A DNA stretch of 49,944 bases from Gemmatimonadota bacterium. Its GTDB lineage: Bacteria; Latescibacterota; UBA2968; UBA8231. This document shows positions 37,799-45,516 of the stretch, one piece after another. Each line of letters begins with the position of its first letter. Within the stretch, counting starts at the first letter, position 1. The DNA lies in the NCBI GenBank assembly GCA_002712305.1, contig PATE01000141.1, positions 1 through 49,944 on the forward strand. The letters run 5' to 3'. Made by a program: the position numbers and the translations under genes. The notes under the pieces were generated by a model. It saw nothing but the letters and a program-made list of their open reading frames with translations. It was not told the origin of the DNA and did no database searches.

Positions 37799-37974
37799 CC
37801 CATGCGTGGCGTGTTACGCAGTCCGTCCATGAAGATCTTCTGCTCTTCGCCCTCCTCGGCCAGCAGGGACTCCAAGCCACCGAGCAGATCCTCGCCGCCT
37901 TCTTCCTCAGCAGGAGAATCCCCTGTTTCTGTCTCCGGTTCTGTCGTGATCTCCTCGGGCTCTTCGTCTCGCAT
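37795..37974 (-). CDS. Small acidic protein (59 residues), translationally coupled to the outer-membrane protein
   Basis: An uninterrupted 60-codon frame whose TGA overlaps the ATG of the outer-membrane protein gene as ATGA. That arrangement is seen at most real junctions in this window (argR/argB, enolase pair, M19 pair, larA/lipoprotein). The product is extremely acidic: a Glu/Thr-rich N-terminus (MRDEEPEEITTEPETE), a short amphipathic helix (EDLLGGLESLLAEEGEEQ) and a basic tail (MDGLRNTPRMG). There is no signal peptide. It is too small for assignment; it could be a leader ORF for coupling or a regulator or chaperone of the barrel protein. Acidic composition alone can arise by chance, hence moderate confidence. 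Confidence 0.55.
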   Translation of the reverse strand: MRDEEPEEITTEPETETGDSPAEEEGGEDLLGGLESLLAEEGEEQKIFMDGLRNTPRMG

Positions 37975-38295
37975 AGGTACTCGGCTATCAGTGCAGCGGG
38001 AAGGCTGTGAGTAAGTCGCCGGGGATGCGATGGCGGTCGAGGGGAAGCGACCGTCGATCGCCCCGGGGAATGGAGCCCGGAGACGAACATGTGTCTTCTA
38101 CTAAATGAAAGCATTGCAGCCCATACCTCAAGTGCCGATGCCAAAGCTCACCAAGATGTGGAGCCAATCCAGAGCCAACGGCCGGATGGTTTCCTCGCAA
38201 ACCGCACTGTCGAGAGCCATTGGGTAGACGGCCTAAGTTTATTATCTTCAACCCCTTGGTTGACCAAACGGCATGCCGACGACAGAGAGAGATCG
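37975..38295. other. Divergent intergenic region, small acidic ORF / acyl-CoA synthetase
   Basis: 321 bases with no credible gene. A bulged hairpin lies around 38028-38061 (CGGTCG / CGACCG at 38034-38039 and 38048-38053, extended by GCGAT / ATCGC). It would fall in the 5' untranslated part of the minus-strand transcript. TTTATTATC near 38238 is the only AT-rich promoter-like patch and is readable on either strand. An operator-like palindrome is listed separately. Confidence 0.5.
38256..38267. promoter_or_regulatory. TTGGT-TG-ACCAA palindrome before the acyl-CoA synthetase gene
   Basis: A perfect 5-bp inverted repeat with a 2-base centre, 28 bases before the acyl-CoA synthetase ATG. The core TGGT-NN-ACCA resembles operators of GntR/FadR-type regulators known from other bacteria. 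It follows the AT-rich patch at about 38238-38246. No regulator gene is adjacent, so assignment is tentative. Confidence 0.35.
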
Positions 38296-40125
38296 ATGGA
38301 AAACCTGCGCGACCTGATCGAGCGCAGCTTCAGGACATTCCCTGACCGTATTGCGATGCGCACCCTCGGAGAGGGAGAGAAGGCGAATCAGTATGAACCC
38401 ACCACATACGTCGAACTGAAAGCGAAGCGAGACGCTCTGGCTTCTGGGTTGGACAGGCTCGGACTCCGTCGGGGGCACCGAATCGGCATCCTCACCGACG
38501 GTGGATCCGAACCCGTCATCCTGTTTCTCGCCGCGGATCTTCTCGGACTCACGGCGGTGCCGTTGTGTCACAAGACATCGACGGAGATTCTAGTACACAG
38601 CATTTCCCGAGCTGGACTCGAGATGCTTGTCGTGGATGAGCGAGGTCTGGCTCAGTTCACCGCGATTCGCACGGCCTTTCATCAGCCCCCACGGATACTG
38701 CTGACGCCTGGTACCGATGGCGAAGGGATCGCCTGGGATGAGGCGCAAGCAGACGGCGACCCGCCCATTGTGGAGCTGCACTCAGAGGACGAGTCAAAGA
38801 TCCTGTTTACGTCGGGTTCGTCCGGATTGCCGAAAGGCGTGGTTCAAACCCACCAGAACATCGTGGCGAATGTGCACAGCGTATGGGATGCGATCTGCGT
38901 AGCAGAGGACTTCCGCTTCTTCAAGTCCGCCCCCGACTACCACTCCATGGGAATCCTCAACATCTATTACCCTCTCGCAAAAGGTTGGACCCTAGACCTT
39001 GCACGCTCTCCGGATCGAGTGTTGAGCGACATCCGACATTCAGCCCCACAGGGCTTCCTCACCGTACCCCTCGTGCTCGACAAGGTGTATGGGAATGTGC
39101 GCAAGGAAATCGACGCAGGGGGACTCAAGGGCAAGCTCGTCGAACGCGCCGTTAGGGCCCGGCAGCGGCGCGCGCGTGGCCAGGGGGGGATCACCGACGC
39201 TTTGATCGATCTCACCATCGGCGCCAAGGTTGTGGGGGCCATCAAGGAACAACTGTCACGCAGAGTCGGTGATCAGCTTGAGGTGCTGGTCGTGGGTTCG
39301 GCGAAAGCAGATCCAGAAGCACTGGATTTCTTTCAGGACGTGCTCGGCATCGCCACGTTCGAAGGGTACGGGACCACCGAATGTGCGCCGCTGATCGCGG
39401 CTAATCATCTCGGAGGTCGCAAGGCTGGCACCGTGGGGCGCGCTCTGTTCGAAATCAAACTGATGTCGCAGGAAGGACACATGGTTGCTCACGTGGATCC
39501 CGCAGTCGATTTGTTCGAAGGTCGCTCAGGAGAAAGTGGCGAGCTGTGGGTGAGCGGGCCCAACGTGATGAGGGAGTATCTCAACGACCCCGAACAGACC
39601 TCACGCGTTCTGGTCGAGGACGAAGAGGGGGGCAAGGTGTGGTATCGTACGGGCGATCTGTTCACGATCGATGAGGAAGGGTTCCTCACTTTTGGCGGGC
39701 GCGTGGGCAGACAATTCAAACTTGGCAACGGCGAATTCGTCAATCCCGAATTGCTGGAACGGGTCTACTCCCGTGCACCACTGGCCGAGCACGTGATCGT
39801 GACGGGGAAGCAGGCGTGGAGTCATCCTCTCATCATGGCGACACTCGACACGGAAGAGGCGGCAAAACAATCAGATCTCGCCGACCTGCCGACGGAGGAA
39901 ACCGAACTTCGTCAGTTCGCACCTCTCGCACAGCGGTTGCGCGAGCAGCTGCAGACCGAAGCGGACCTGGCCGGACTTCCGGGCCACGAGCGTCCCGTTC
40001 GGGTTCTGGTACTACCCGAAGCCTTGTCGGAAGAGACCGGAACCTTGACACGGGGCCTGCGCAAAGTGGTGCCGAAACAGGTCGTGTCGCGATTCGAAGA
40101 GCTGGTGGAAGCCGCCATGGCGTGA
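38296..40125 (+). CDS. AMP-forming long-chain acyl-CoA synthetase-like enzyme
   Basis: 609-residue ANL-superfamily adenylate-forming enzyme expected to activate a carboxylic acid, probably a fatty acid, to acyl-AMP and acyl-CoA. Core motifs are ILFTSGSSGLPKGVVQTH (A3, phosphate loop), FEGYGTTECAPL (A5) and WYRTGDL with GFLTFGGRVGRQFKLGNGEFV (A7/A8). The insertion and ending resemble long-chain ligases of the FAA1/FadD15 type. The ATG at 38296 follows AGAGAGA, 7-8 bases away; the frame back to 38089 has no initiation signal. It stands alone, convergent with the unknown gene at 40144 with only 18 bases between. Specificity for chain length cannot be read. A related possibility is an acyl-ACP ligase. 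Confidence 0.88.
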   Translation: MENLRDLIERSFRTFPDRIAMRTLGEGEKANQYEPTTYVELKAKRDALASGLDRLGLRRGHRIGILTDGGSEPVILFLAADLLGLTAVPLCHKTSTEILVHSISRAGLEMLVVDERGLAQFTAIRTAFHQPPRILLTPGTDGEGIAWDEAQADGDPPIVELHSEDESKILFTSGSSGLPKGVVQTHQNIVANVHSVWDAICVAEDFRFFKSAPDYHSMGILNIYYPLAKGWTLDLARSPDRVLSDIRHSAPQGFLTVPLVLDKVYGNVRKEIDAGGLKGKLVERAVRARQRRARGQGGITDALIDLTIGAKVVGAIKEQLSRRVGDQLEVLVVGSAKADPEALDFFQDVLGIATFEGYGTTECAPLIAANHLGGRKAGTVGRALFEIKLMSQEGHMVAHVDPAVDLFEGRSGESGELWVSGPNVMREYLNDPEQTSRVLVEDEEGGKVWYRTGDLFTIDEEGFLTFGGRVGRQFKLGNGEFVNPELLERVYSRAPLAEHVIVTGKQAWSHPLIMATLDTEEAAKQSDLADLPTEETELRQFAPLAQRLREQLQTEADLAGLPGHERPVRVLVLPEALSEETGTLTRGLRKVVPKQVVSRFEELVEAAMA

Positions 40126-40143
40126 CGGTTGTCTGGTCCTTCG

Positions 40144-41256
40144 TCAGTCCATCAGACGCTGGTGGAGATTTAGCAGAACAAGACGATTGTCCGCCCCCAG
40201 GTAGTTGAGGGGTTCGGGAGCCACGCGCGAGAAACTCTTGAGGAACCGTAGATAGTAGTCGGCTTCTGAAGCGGGGGGCTCCCCGTTCGACCAATCCCAG
40301 GTCGCCGGTTGCAGGTCGTTCACCGCGATATACGGAGAAATCGCATCCTCCCCGTGTTGTCGCCGCAGATTGTTGGCAACCGAGGCGGCCTTTTCGAAGA
40401 CCTGCGGCGCGGTGACGGCCGATCCCACCGACATCACGACACCCGCAGCGCCCAGCTCGTAGACGCTCTGACACAATACGCGGAAGTCGATGCCGGCCGC
40501 TCGGCCAAACACGGCTCCATCGGCCTGCGGATGGACGTACACAATGTCGTAACCGATGCCAGGATGTACGGTCAACGGAATCCGCAGGGCATCCGCAGTG
40601 GCTGTCAGCGAGATCTGGGCCATCGAGTGATCGATGGGGATCCATCCTTCGTCCCACTGACCCGCGATCATGCAACGCAGCAGATCCGTCACCGCTCCGG
40701 CGTGTTCATCACCCTCTGGAGCCTGCAGCCATGCCCGCAGTTGTTGCTGTAGCGCTTCGCGTTCTGGCACCCGGAGCCCGCCTTCTCGGACAAGTCGGCC
40801 TATCGATTCACCGTAACCCATGCCGTGCGTGGCGCCGACGGCGATCGCCATCAACGTGTAGCGCCCCGTCTCATCCCAGGCCCCAAAGGTTCCATCCGCG
40901 ACATTGCCCCTGACGTCCTCTTCGGAACGGCCATGGAAGGCATACTCCCAGTCATGGATGACCCCCGCTCCATTGGTCGCCAGATGGGTGATCCATCCTC
41001 CACGCAACAGATCCGCCACCACAGGGCCTAGTCCATTCTTGATCAGGTGGGCGCCATAACACAGAAGGACACTCGCCCCACAGGCGCGGGCGCGCCTGAT
41101 TCGATCGGCCAACTGATCCAGCTGAGCAACCAGGCCCCCCGCATCTGGTGTCGGATCGTGCGGGTCGGTTCGGATCTCTTCGAAGCGGTGTTTGCTGTGA
41201 CGCTCCGCCAGGGGACGGACTCGAACCGTCTCGGATTCTGCCTGTCTATGACTCAC
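40144..41256 (-). CDS. Conserved-looking protein of unknown function in a kinase/phosphatase operon
   Basis: About 370 residues, soluble, no signal peptide. Striking motif-like blocks are LLCYGAHLIKNGLGPVVADL, THLATNGAGVIHDWEYAFHG, SEEDVRGNVADGTFGAWDET, HPGIGYDIVYVHPQ and GAAGVVMSVGSAVTAPQVFEKA. The alternation of hydrophobic strands with Gly-rich turns suggests a Rossmann-like alpha/beta enzyme. The block order vaguely recalls NAD-dependent deoxyhypusine-synthase-like proteins, but the KHH active-site motif of that family is absent. A GTG start at 41256 is placed 9 bases after a perfect AGGAGG; the ATG six bases upstream would have only 3 bases of spacing. It overlaps the PfkB gene by 11 bases, so it acts with the kinase and the HAD phosphatase, probably on a sugar or sugar-like substrate. 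Function unknown. Confidence 0.75.
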   Translation of the reverse strand: MSHRQAESETVRVRPLAERHSKHRFEEIRTDPHDPTPDAGGLVAQLDQLADRIRRARACGASVLLCYGAHLIKNGLGPVVADLLRGGWITHLATNGAGVIHDWEYAFHGRSEEDVRGNVADGTFGAWDETGRYTLMAIAVGATHGMGYGESIGRLVREGGLRVPEREALQQQLRAWLQAPEGDEHAGAVTDLLRCMIAGQWDEGWIPIDHSMAQISLTATADALRIPLTVHPGIGYDIVYVHPQADGAVFGRAAGIDFRVLCQSVYELGAAGVVMSVGSAVTAPQVFEKAASVANNLRRQHGEDAISPYIAVNDLQPATWDWSNGEPPASEADYYLRFLKSFSRVAPEPLNYLGADNRLVLLNLHQRLMD

Positions 41257-42385
41257 GAGCATCCACCTCCTGATATCGCTGCAAGACCTGCCTCCTCGTT
41301 GCGGTTCCCGTCGTGCCGATCTGCTGTACCGTAATGGACGCCACCAGATTTGCGGTCAGTGCAGCTTCGGTCGCCGTACCACCGGCCGCCAGAACGATGG
41401 CCAGGGCAGAGGTCGCCGAGTCTCCCGCGCCCACCGGATCTGTTGGTCCGGACACGGAAAAGGCGGCCACGTGCTTCAACCCGGACCCGTCATCGACGAC
41501 CATTCCCCGAGTGGAGAGTGTGCAGAAGCAAGGCCGCAGGCGTCGACCACGCAGCCGCTTCAGCAGATCGCCTGCTGCGGCGACCGACCTGCCCGAGCTC
41601 GTGGAAAGGGCGGCTTGGGCCTCCCCCAAATTCGGCTTGATCGAGACCTGCCGGAATTGACCGATTCGTTTACGCGAGTCAGCCACAAAAGGCTTGTCCG
41701 GGTGTCGTTTCGCCAACTCTTCGATCGACCGGCGTACACGCGTGGTGATCACACCACAGTTTGGCTCGCTCACCTGATCGACCACGACGATGGCATCAGC
41801 AGCCGAAAGGCAGCGATGGGCGGCGTCGATCAAACACGTCTGCAAGCGAGCCGGGGTGGGACGTCGATTCTTGATATCCAGCCGCTCCAGTTCCTCGGTG
41901 ACCTGCCACGCACGCGTCTTCGCAGTTTCCACCAGGCACGGCTTTCCATATGTGGGAGTGACGCGTCCCTCGTCGACGATCAGATGGGACGTATCCGCTC
42001 CCAACCTGGTAAGGGCTCGTCTGAGTTCAAAGCCTTCTCCGTCATTGCCTATGTAGCCGATCGTATCGATCTGATGGCAGCCCAGCGCAGCCAGATTGGC
42101 CACCACCGTACCGGCGGCTCCAGCCTGACGACGTGTTCGCACCACCTGATACGCCGTCTTGCCAGTCTCAACCGAGGGTTCGTTCAGATGCGGGTCGCAG
42201 TCGAAGTAGGCGTCTAGGAAGAAATCACCCACCACGGCAATCCGCAGCTTCGATGCACGGCTCAGCAGATGCCTCAGTCTACGCCGAGGAAAAACCTGGC
42301 TCAGTCGTTGCCCAGGCCCAGGTGTGCGAGCAAGGCGTGAACCTCCTGCCAGTCCGGTGTCAGAACGTGAGCTCCTACCTGCCAT
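41246..42385 (-). CDS. PfkB-family sugar kinase, RfaE/HldE-like
   Basis: Ribokinase-fold kinase of about 380 residues. The first conserved block is RIAVVGDFFLDAYFDCDP near residue 48. EPSVETGKTAYQVV, the substrate-binding AGAAGTVVANLAALG and the anion-hole/catalytic GPTDPVGAGDSATSALA follow. The C-terminus with IGTTGTATRRQVLQRY is like the kinase half of heptose kinase RfaE/HldE. No nucleotidyltransferase half is attached. The start is uncertain: two ATGs (42403 and 42385) both have AGGA spaced 6-7 bases, but both place 85-103 bases inside the HAD gene, and the conserved domain begins only near 42250. No ATG, GTG or TTG lies between. The substrate may be a heptose or another phosphorylated sugar. 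Confidence 0.85.
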   Translation of the reverse strand: MAGRSSRSDTGLAGGSRLARTPGPGQRLSQVFPRRRLRHLLSRASKLRIAVVGDFFLDAYFDCDPHLNEPSVETGKTAYQVVRTRRQAGAAGTVVANLAALGCHQIDTIGYIGNDGEGFELRRALTRLGADTSHLIVDEGRVTPTYGKPCLVETAKTRAWQVTEELERLDIKNRRPTPARLQTCLIDAAHRCLSAADAIVVVDQVSEPNCGVITTRVRRSIEELAKRHPDKPFVADSRKRIGQFRQVSIKPNLGEAQAALSTSSGRSVAAAGDLLKRLRGRRLRPCFCTLSTRGMVVDDGSGLKHVAAFSVSGPTDPVGAGDSATSALAIVLAAGGTATEAALTANLVASITVQQIGTTGTATRRQVLQRYQEVDARES

Positions 42386-43209
42386 AGTCGTTCCTGCTTC
42401 CATGGGTCCATCCTGGCCTCATCGATTCGGCCATCCTCGTGATTCGGCTCGTTCTCGTCCACACTCGATTCGTCGCTTGCAATCGCAATCGCCCAACCGC
42501 CGACTCGAAGTGTTTCTTCGATTTCCACATACCCGTCTCCGAAGCCGACCAGCGTTGCGCCGGCCATCCCGTGATCCTTCAGGATACGTTCGATGACCAT
42601 TCGTTTAGAGAACTTCCTGTAGTCTGCCAGGGCGCCATAGATACGGGCAGATTCGCCATCGGTGAAGAAGTCGTCGATGCCCAGCAACTCCGCTTCCTGC
42701 CTGACGAAAGCGACGTCGGTGCCACTCGCGAGATAGCAGGTGATTTCCCGTTCGCGCAACCGCTCGAGCAGTTCGAGCGTCCCAGGCACCAGATAGGCGT
42801 CGGGACTGCCACCGCTGGCCAGCGATTGCCGCCGATACTCGATGAATGCGTGGAGCCTGCGGAGGTATTCCTCCTTGTAGTGCTCAGCTGGAAGGGGAGT
42901 GCCCCCTCGTGAGGTGACCTGATCGGCCAGTTCGAGACACTGGTAGATCGTCTGCCGCCCAGTGAGTCGTGTGATGAAATCGACACACTGCTGATGTCGG
43001 GTGGACGCAGATTCGTCGGCCTGTGTTGCGGCCAGAACCTCGTCGAAGTAGTCGGTCATGATCTGCTGCCAACCAACGCGCAGCAGCGAAAGGGTGCCAT
43101 CAAAGTCGAAGACGGCATGCCGGATTTCACCGGGAGGGACCCGCGTCATGTCCACTCGGCGAATCATTCGCCGACCGAGGGGGGCACTCTGATTCAGAGA
43201 TGCTGTCAC
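42301..43209 (-). CDS. HAD-superfamily phosphatase
   Basis: 302-residue haloacid-dehalogenase-fold hydrolase. Motif I FDFDGTLSLLR is near residue 35, motif II LASGTD near residue 163, a conserved Lys region at FSKRMVIERIL, and motif IV GFGDGYVEIEET. A helical cap of about 110 residues sits between motifs I and II (C1 cap), fitting phosphoglycolate- or sugar-phosphate-type phosphatases. The C-terminal 50 residues after motif IV are acidic and polar (SSVDENEPNHEDGRIDEARM). A GTG start at 43209 is used; internal ATGs at 43167 and 43149 are alternatives. It is first in a three-gene minus-strand operon with the PfkB kinase and the unknown protein, and divergent from galU. The substrate is likely a phosphosugar from the same pathway. 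Confidence 0.85.
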   Translation of the reverse strand: MTASLNQSAPLGRRMIRRVDMTRVPPGEIRHAVFDFDGTLSLLRVGWQQIMTDYFDEVLAATQADESASTRHQQCVDFITRLTGRQTIYQCLELADQVTSRGGTPLPAEHYKEEYLRRLHAFIEYRRQSLASGGSPDAYLVPGTLELLERLREREITCYLASGTDVAFVRQEAELLGIDDFFTDGESARIYGALADYRKFSKRMVIERILKDHGMAGATLVGFGDGYVEIEETLRVGGWAIAIASDESSVDENEPNHEDGRIDEARMDPWKQERLWQVGAHVLTPDWQEVHALLAHLGLGND

Positions 43210-43257
43210 AGGCTGATTTCCTCGGGCTGAAGGTGAGTTGGCAGGACATTCACGGCC

Positions 43258-43283
43258 TTGACCAGTCTGGGTAATACTATAAT
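43258..43283 (+). promoter_or_regulatory. Candidate promoter for galU-larA
   Basis: A perfect TATAAT -10 (43278-43283), part of TACTATAATTTT, has TTGACC (43258-43263) upstream. The 14-base spacer is shorter than the usual 16-18, so the -35 may not be used as such. The leader to the galU ATG would be about 50 bases and lacks a Shine-Dalgarno sequence. Confidence 0.5.
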
Positions 43284-43339
43284 TTTCCGTAAGTTACGAC
43301 ATTTTCACGTATTTCAAGAATCGGTTCAGGCAACCAAAA

Positions 43340-44239
43340 ATGGCGATCACCAAAGCCGTGCTCCCTGTGGCAGGAATGGGGACACGTCTTCTCCCCGCGA
43401 CCAAGTCACAACCGAAGGAAATGCTGCCGGTTGGGTACAAACCCGTGGTGCAGTACGTCGTGGAGGAGATGATCGACGAAGGGGTCTGCAAGTTTCTCTT
43501 CGTCACGGGTCGCAAGAAACGATCGATCGAGGACCACTTTGATGACGATCCCGAACTCGAGGCACGTCTCGGGGCCGAGTCGTCGATCGGCGAGGTCGAT
43601 TACGAGGCCGCCGGGGTTGATTTCTACTTCGTCCGTCAGCGCCGTCCTCTGGGAAACGCCGACGCCGTCCGTCTGGCGCGAGAGTTCGTCGGTGATGAAT
43701 CCTTCGTCGTTGGTTTTGGCGATACGATCATCCGTTCCTCTGGAAACAAGGGCGTCGTGGGACGACTCATCGACAGCCATGAGGCCTCTGGCGCGGCGGC
43801 TACGATCGCAGTCTGGGACGTCCCCTTGCAGGAAACGCGCAAATACGGTGTCGTCAGGCCCGCTGACGGAGACGAAGTCGCAGCGGGTGCTGATTTCGCC
43901 ATCGATGACATTGTGGAGAAACCCGATCCGGAAGAGGCGCCAAGCACGTTGGCCGTAGCAGCCAGATACGCTTTCACACCTAAGGTTTTCGAGGCCATTA
44001 AAGCGACCGAACCTGGCGTCAAAGGCGAACTGTGGCTGACGGATGCGATTCGCGTGTTGTTGAGTTGGGGCGAACAGGTTCGCTGCATTCGACTCGGCGC
44101 CGATGAGGAGCGTTACGACATCGGCACACCCCTGACCTACTACAGAGCATTCGCCGACTACGCTCTCGCCGACGCCGAGCACGGGGAGGCCTTCGCAGCC
44201 TATCTGCGCGGTGTGTTGCCCGCCGGTGAGGGACGATAA
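43340..44239 (+). CDS. galU: UTP--glucose-1-phosphate uridylyltransferase
   Basis: Makes UDP-glucose from UTP and glucose 1-phosphate for envelope polysaccharides and galactose metabolism. Nucleotide-binding block PVAGMGTRLLPATKSQPKEM is at residues 9-28. Then come KPVVQYVVEEM, FVTGRKKRSIEDHFD, RQRRPLGNADAV, GFGDTII (family usually DD), KYGVV, DIVEKPDPEEAPS and GELWLTDAI. The 299-residue length matches GalU. No ribosome site precedes the ATG. The stop is 2 bases before the larA ATG, so galU and larA are cotranscribed. The divergent HAD/PfkB operon may share the intergenic control region. A specificity for another NTP or sugar phosphate cannot be excluded, but GalU is the best fit. Confidence 0.92.
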   Translation: MAITKAVLPVAGMGTRLLPATKSQPKEMLPVGYKPVVQYVVEEMIDEGVCKFLFVTGRKKRSIEDHFDDDPELEARLGAESSIGEVDYEAAGVDFYFVRQRRPLGNADAVRLAREFVGDESFVVGFGDTIIRSSGNKGVVGRLIDSHEASGAAATIAVWDVPLQETRKYGVVRPADGDEVAAGADFAIDDIVEKPDPEEAPSTLAVAARYAFTPKVFEAIKATEPGVKGELWLTDAIRVLLSWGEQVRCIRLGADEERYDIGTPLTYYRAFADYALADAEHGEAFAAYLRGVLPAGEGR

Positions 44240-44241
44240 CC

Positions 44242-45516
44242 ATGCCACGACTGCGGTTCGACTATGGGCACGATGGACTCGAAACCGATCTGCCCACTGG
44301 CACTCAGGTCCTGTCCATGGAGGAAACGGCGGGCCTGGCCGACATCGAGATCAAGCTGGCGGACGCGATCAAGCGCCCCATCGGTGGACGACCGTTGGCT
44401 GATCTGGCCAAGGGTTGCGAGACAGCGTGTGTCGTGATCGCAGACATCACACGACCTGTTCCGAATGCTCTCATCTTGCCACCGATCTTGTCGACGATCG
44501 AGGAGGCCGGTGTGCCTCGCGACGGAATCACGATTCTGATCGGCACAGGACTGCATCGCCCCAACGAGGGTGAGGAACTGATTCAGCTGGTGGGTGCACA
44601 GATCGCCGACAAGTACCACGTCGTCAACCACCTGGCCCGTGAGCGTGATACCCTCGTGCATCTGGGAGAGACCAGTGGTGGAGCACCGATCTGGATCGAT
44701 CGCATATACACCGAGGCAGATCTGAAGATCGCGACCTCCCTCATTGAACCCCACTTGATGGCGGGGTTTTCTGGGGGGCGCAAGGCGATCTGTCCCGGGA
44801 TCATGGGCGTAGACACCATGCGCGTCCTCCACGGCCCGCAACTTCTGTCACATCCACTGGCGTCTGAGGGCAACATCGAAGGAAACCCGTTTCATCGGCA
44901 GGCCCTGGAAGTTGCTCAAAAAGCCGGCGTCGACTTCACACTGAATGTGGCGATGAATGATCGCCGACAAGTGACGGGAATCTTCGCTGGCGATCTGGAG
45001 AAGGCCCATGCGGAAGGTTGCCGATTTGTCGAGGGCAGTGCGGGGGCCTGGGTCGACGAACCGGCTCCGATCGTGGTTACCTCGAGTGCAGGTTTTCCGT
45101 TGGATCTAACGTTCTACCAAGCGGTGAAGGGGCTCACCGCGGTGCTGCCGATCGTTGAGGAAAGGGGCACGATACTACTCGTAGCCCGCTGCTCGGAGGG
45201 TCTCGGCGGTCCAGAGTTTGTCGAGTTGCTCGAGCAGACGTCGGGGATGGATGATTTCGAAGCCAAACTGGCCGATCCAGACTTCTTCGTCATCGACCAG
45301 TGGCAACTGCAGGAGCTGTGCAAAGTCCTTCGAAAGGCGCGGGTCTGCCTCGTTTCGGAAGGCGTGGAGGCTTCTGACTCACGAGCTACTCGGTTTGTAG
45401 ACGTCGTGCCCAACCTCTCTGAGGGCCTGCAGCAAGCTTACGATCGCCACGGTGAGACGGCGTCCGTGATCGCCGTTCCACGTGGACCCTATGTGCTGAC
45501 CCGATGCCGCCCATGA
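44242..45516 (+). CDS. larA: LarA-family nickel-pincer-dependent 2-hydroxyacid racemase/epimerase
   Basis: 424-residue LarA homologue (DUF2088). The residues established in Lactobacillus plantarum LarA are present at near-constant offset: D68 and R71 (ADITRP; Lp D72, R75), H105 (GTGLHRP; Lp H108), H171 (IEPHLMAGFSGG; Lp H174), the cofactor-anchoring K181 (SGGRKAICPG; Lp K184) and H197 (VLHGP; Lp H200). It should therefore carry the nickel-pincer nucleotide and move a hydride at a 2-hydroxyacid carbon. LarA homologues act on substrates besides lactate, so specificity is open. GAGGGA precedes the ATG, which lies 2 bases behind galU. The stop overlaps the next lipoprotein gene by four bases. LarB for its cofactor is encoded at 20438-21205. 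Confidence 0.92.
   Translation: MPRLRFDYGHDGLETDLPTGTQVLSMEETAGLADIEIKLADAIKRPIGGRPLADLAKGCETACVVIADITRPVPNALILPPILSTIEEAGVPRDGITILIGTGLHRPNEGEELIQLVGAQIADKYHVVNHLARERDTLVHLGETSGGAPIWIDRIYTEADLKIATSLIEPHLMAGFSGGRKAICPGIMGVDTMRVLHGPQLLSHPLASEGNIEGNPFHRQALEVAQKAGVDFTLNVAMNDRRQVTGIFAGDLEKAHAEGCRFVEGSAGAWVDEPAPIVVTSSAGFPLDLTFYQAVKGLTAVLPIVEERGTILLVARCSEGLGGPEFVELLEQTSGMDDFEAKLADPDFFVIDQWQLQELCKVLRKARVCLVSEGVEASDSRATRFVDVVPNLSEGLQQAYDRHGETASVIAVPRGPYVLTRCRP

Noticed and set aside
38089-38295. Upstream extension of the acyl-CoA synthetase frame
   Set aside because: The 69 extra codons lack a ribosome site and ANL-like sequence, and they cover the promoter and operator-like region.
45475-45488. GTTCCACGTGGACC, resembling a parS half-consensus
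   Set aside because: It matches the GTTCCACGTGGAAC variant except at one base but lies inside the larA coding end (Val-Pro-Arg-Gly-Pro), about 20 kb from parAB, and no second site is near. Chance codon use is sufficient.
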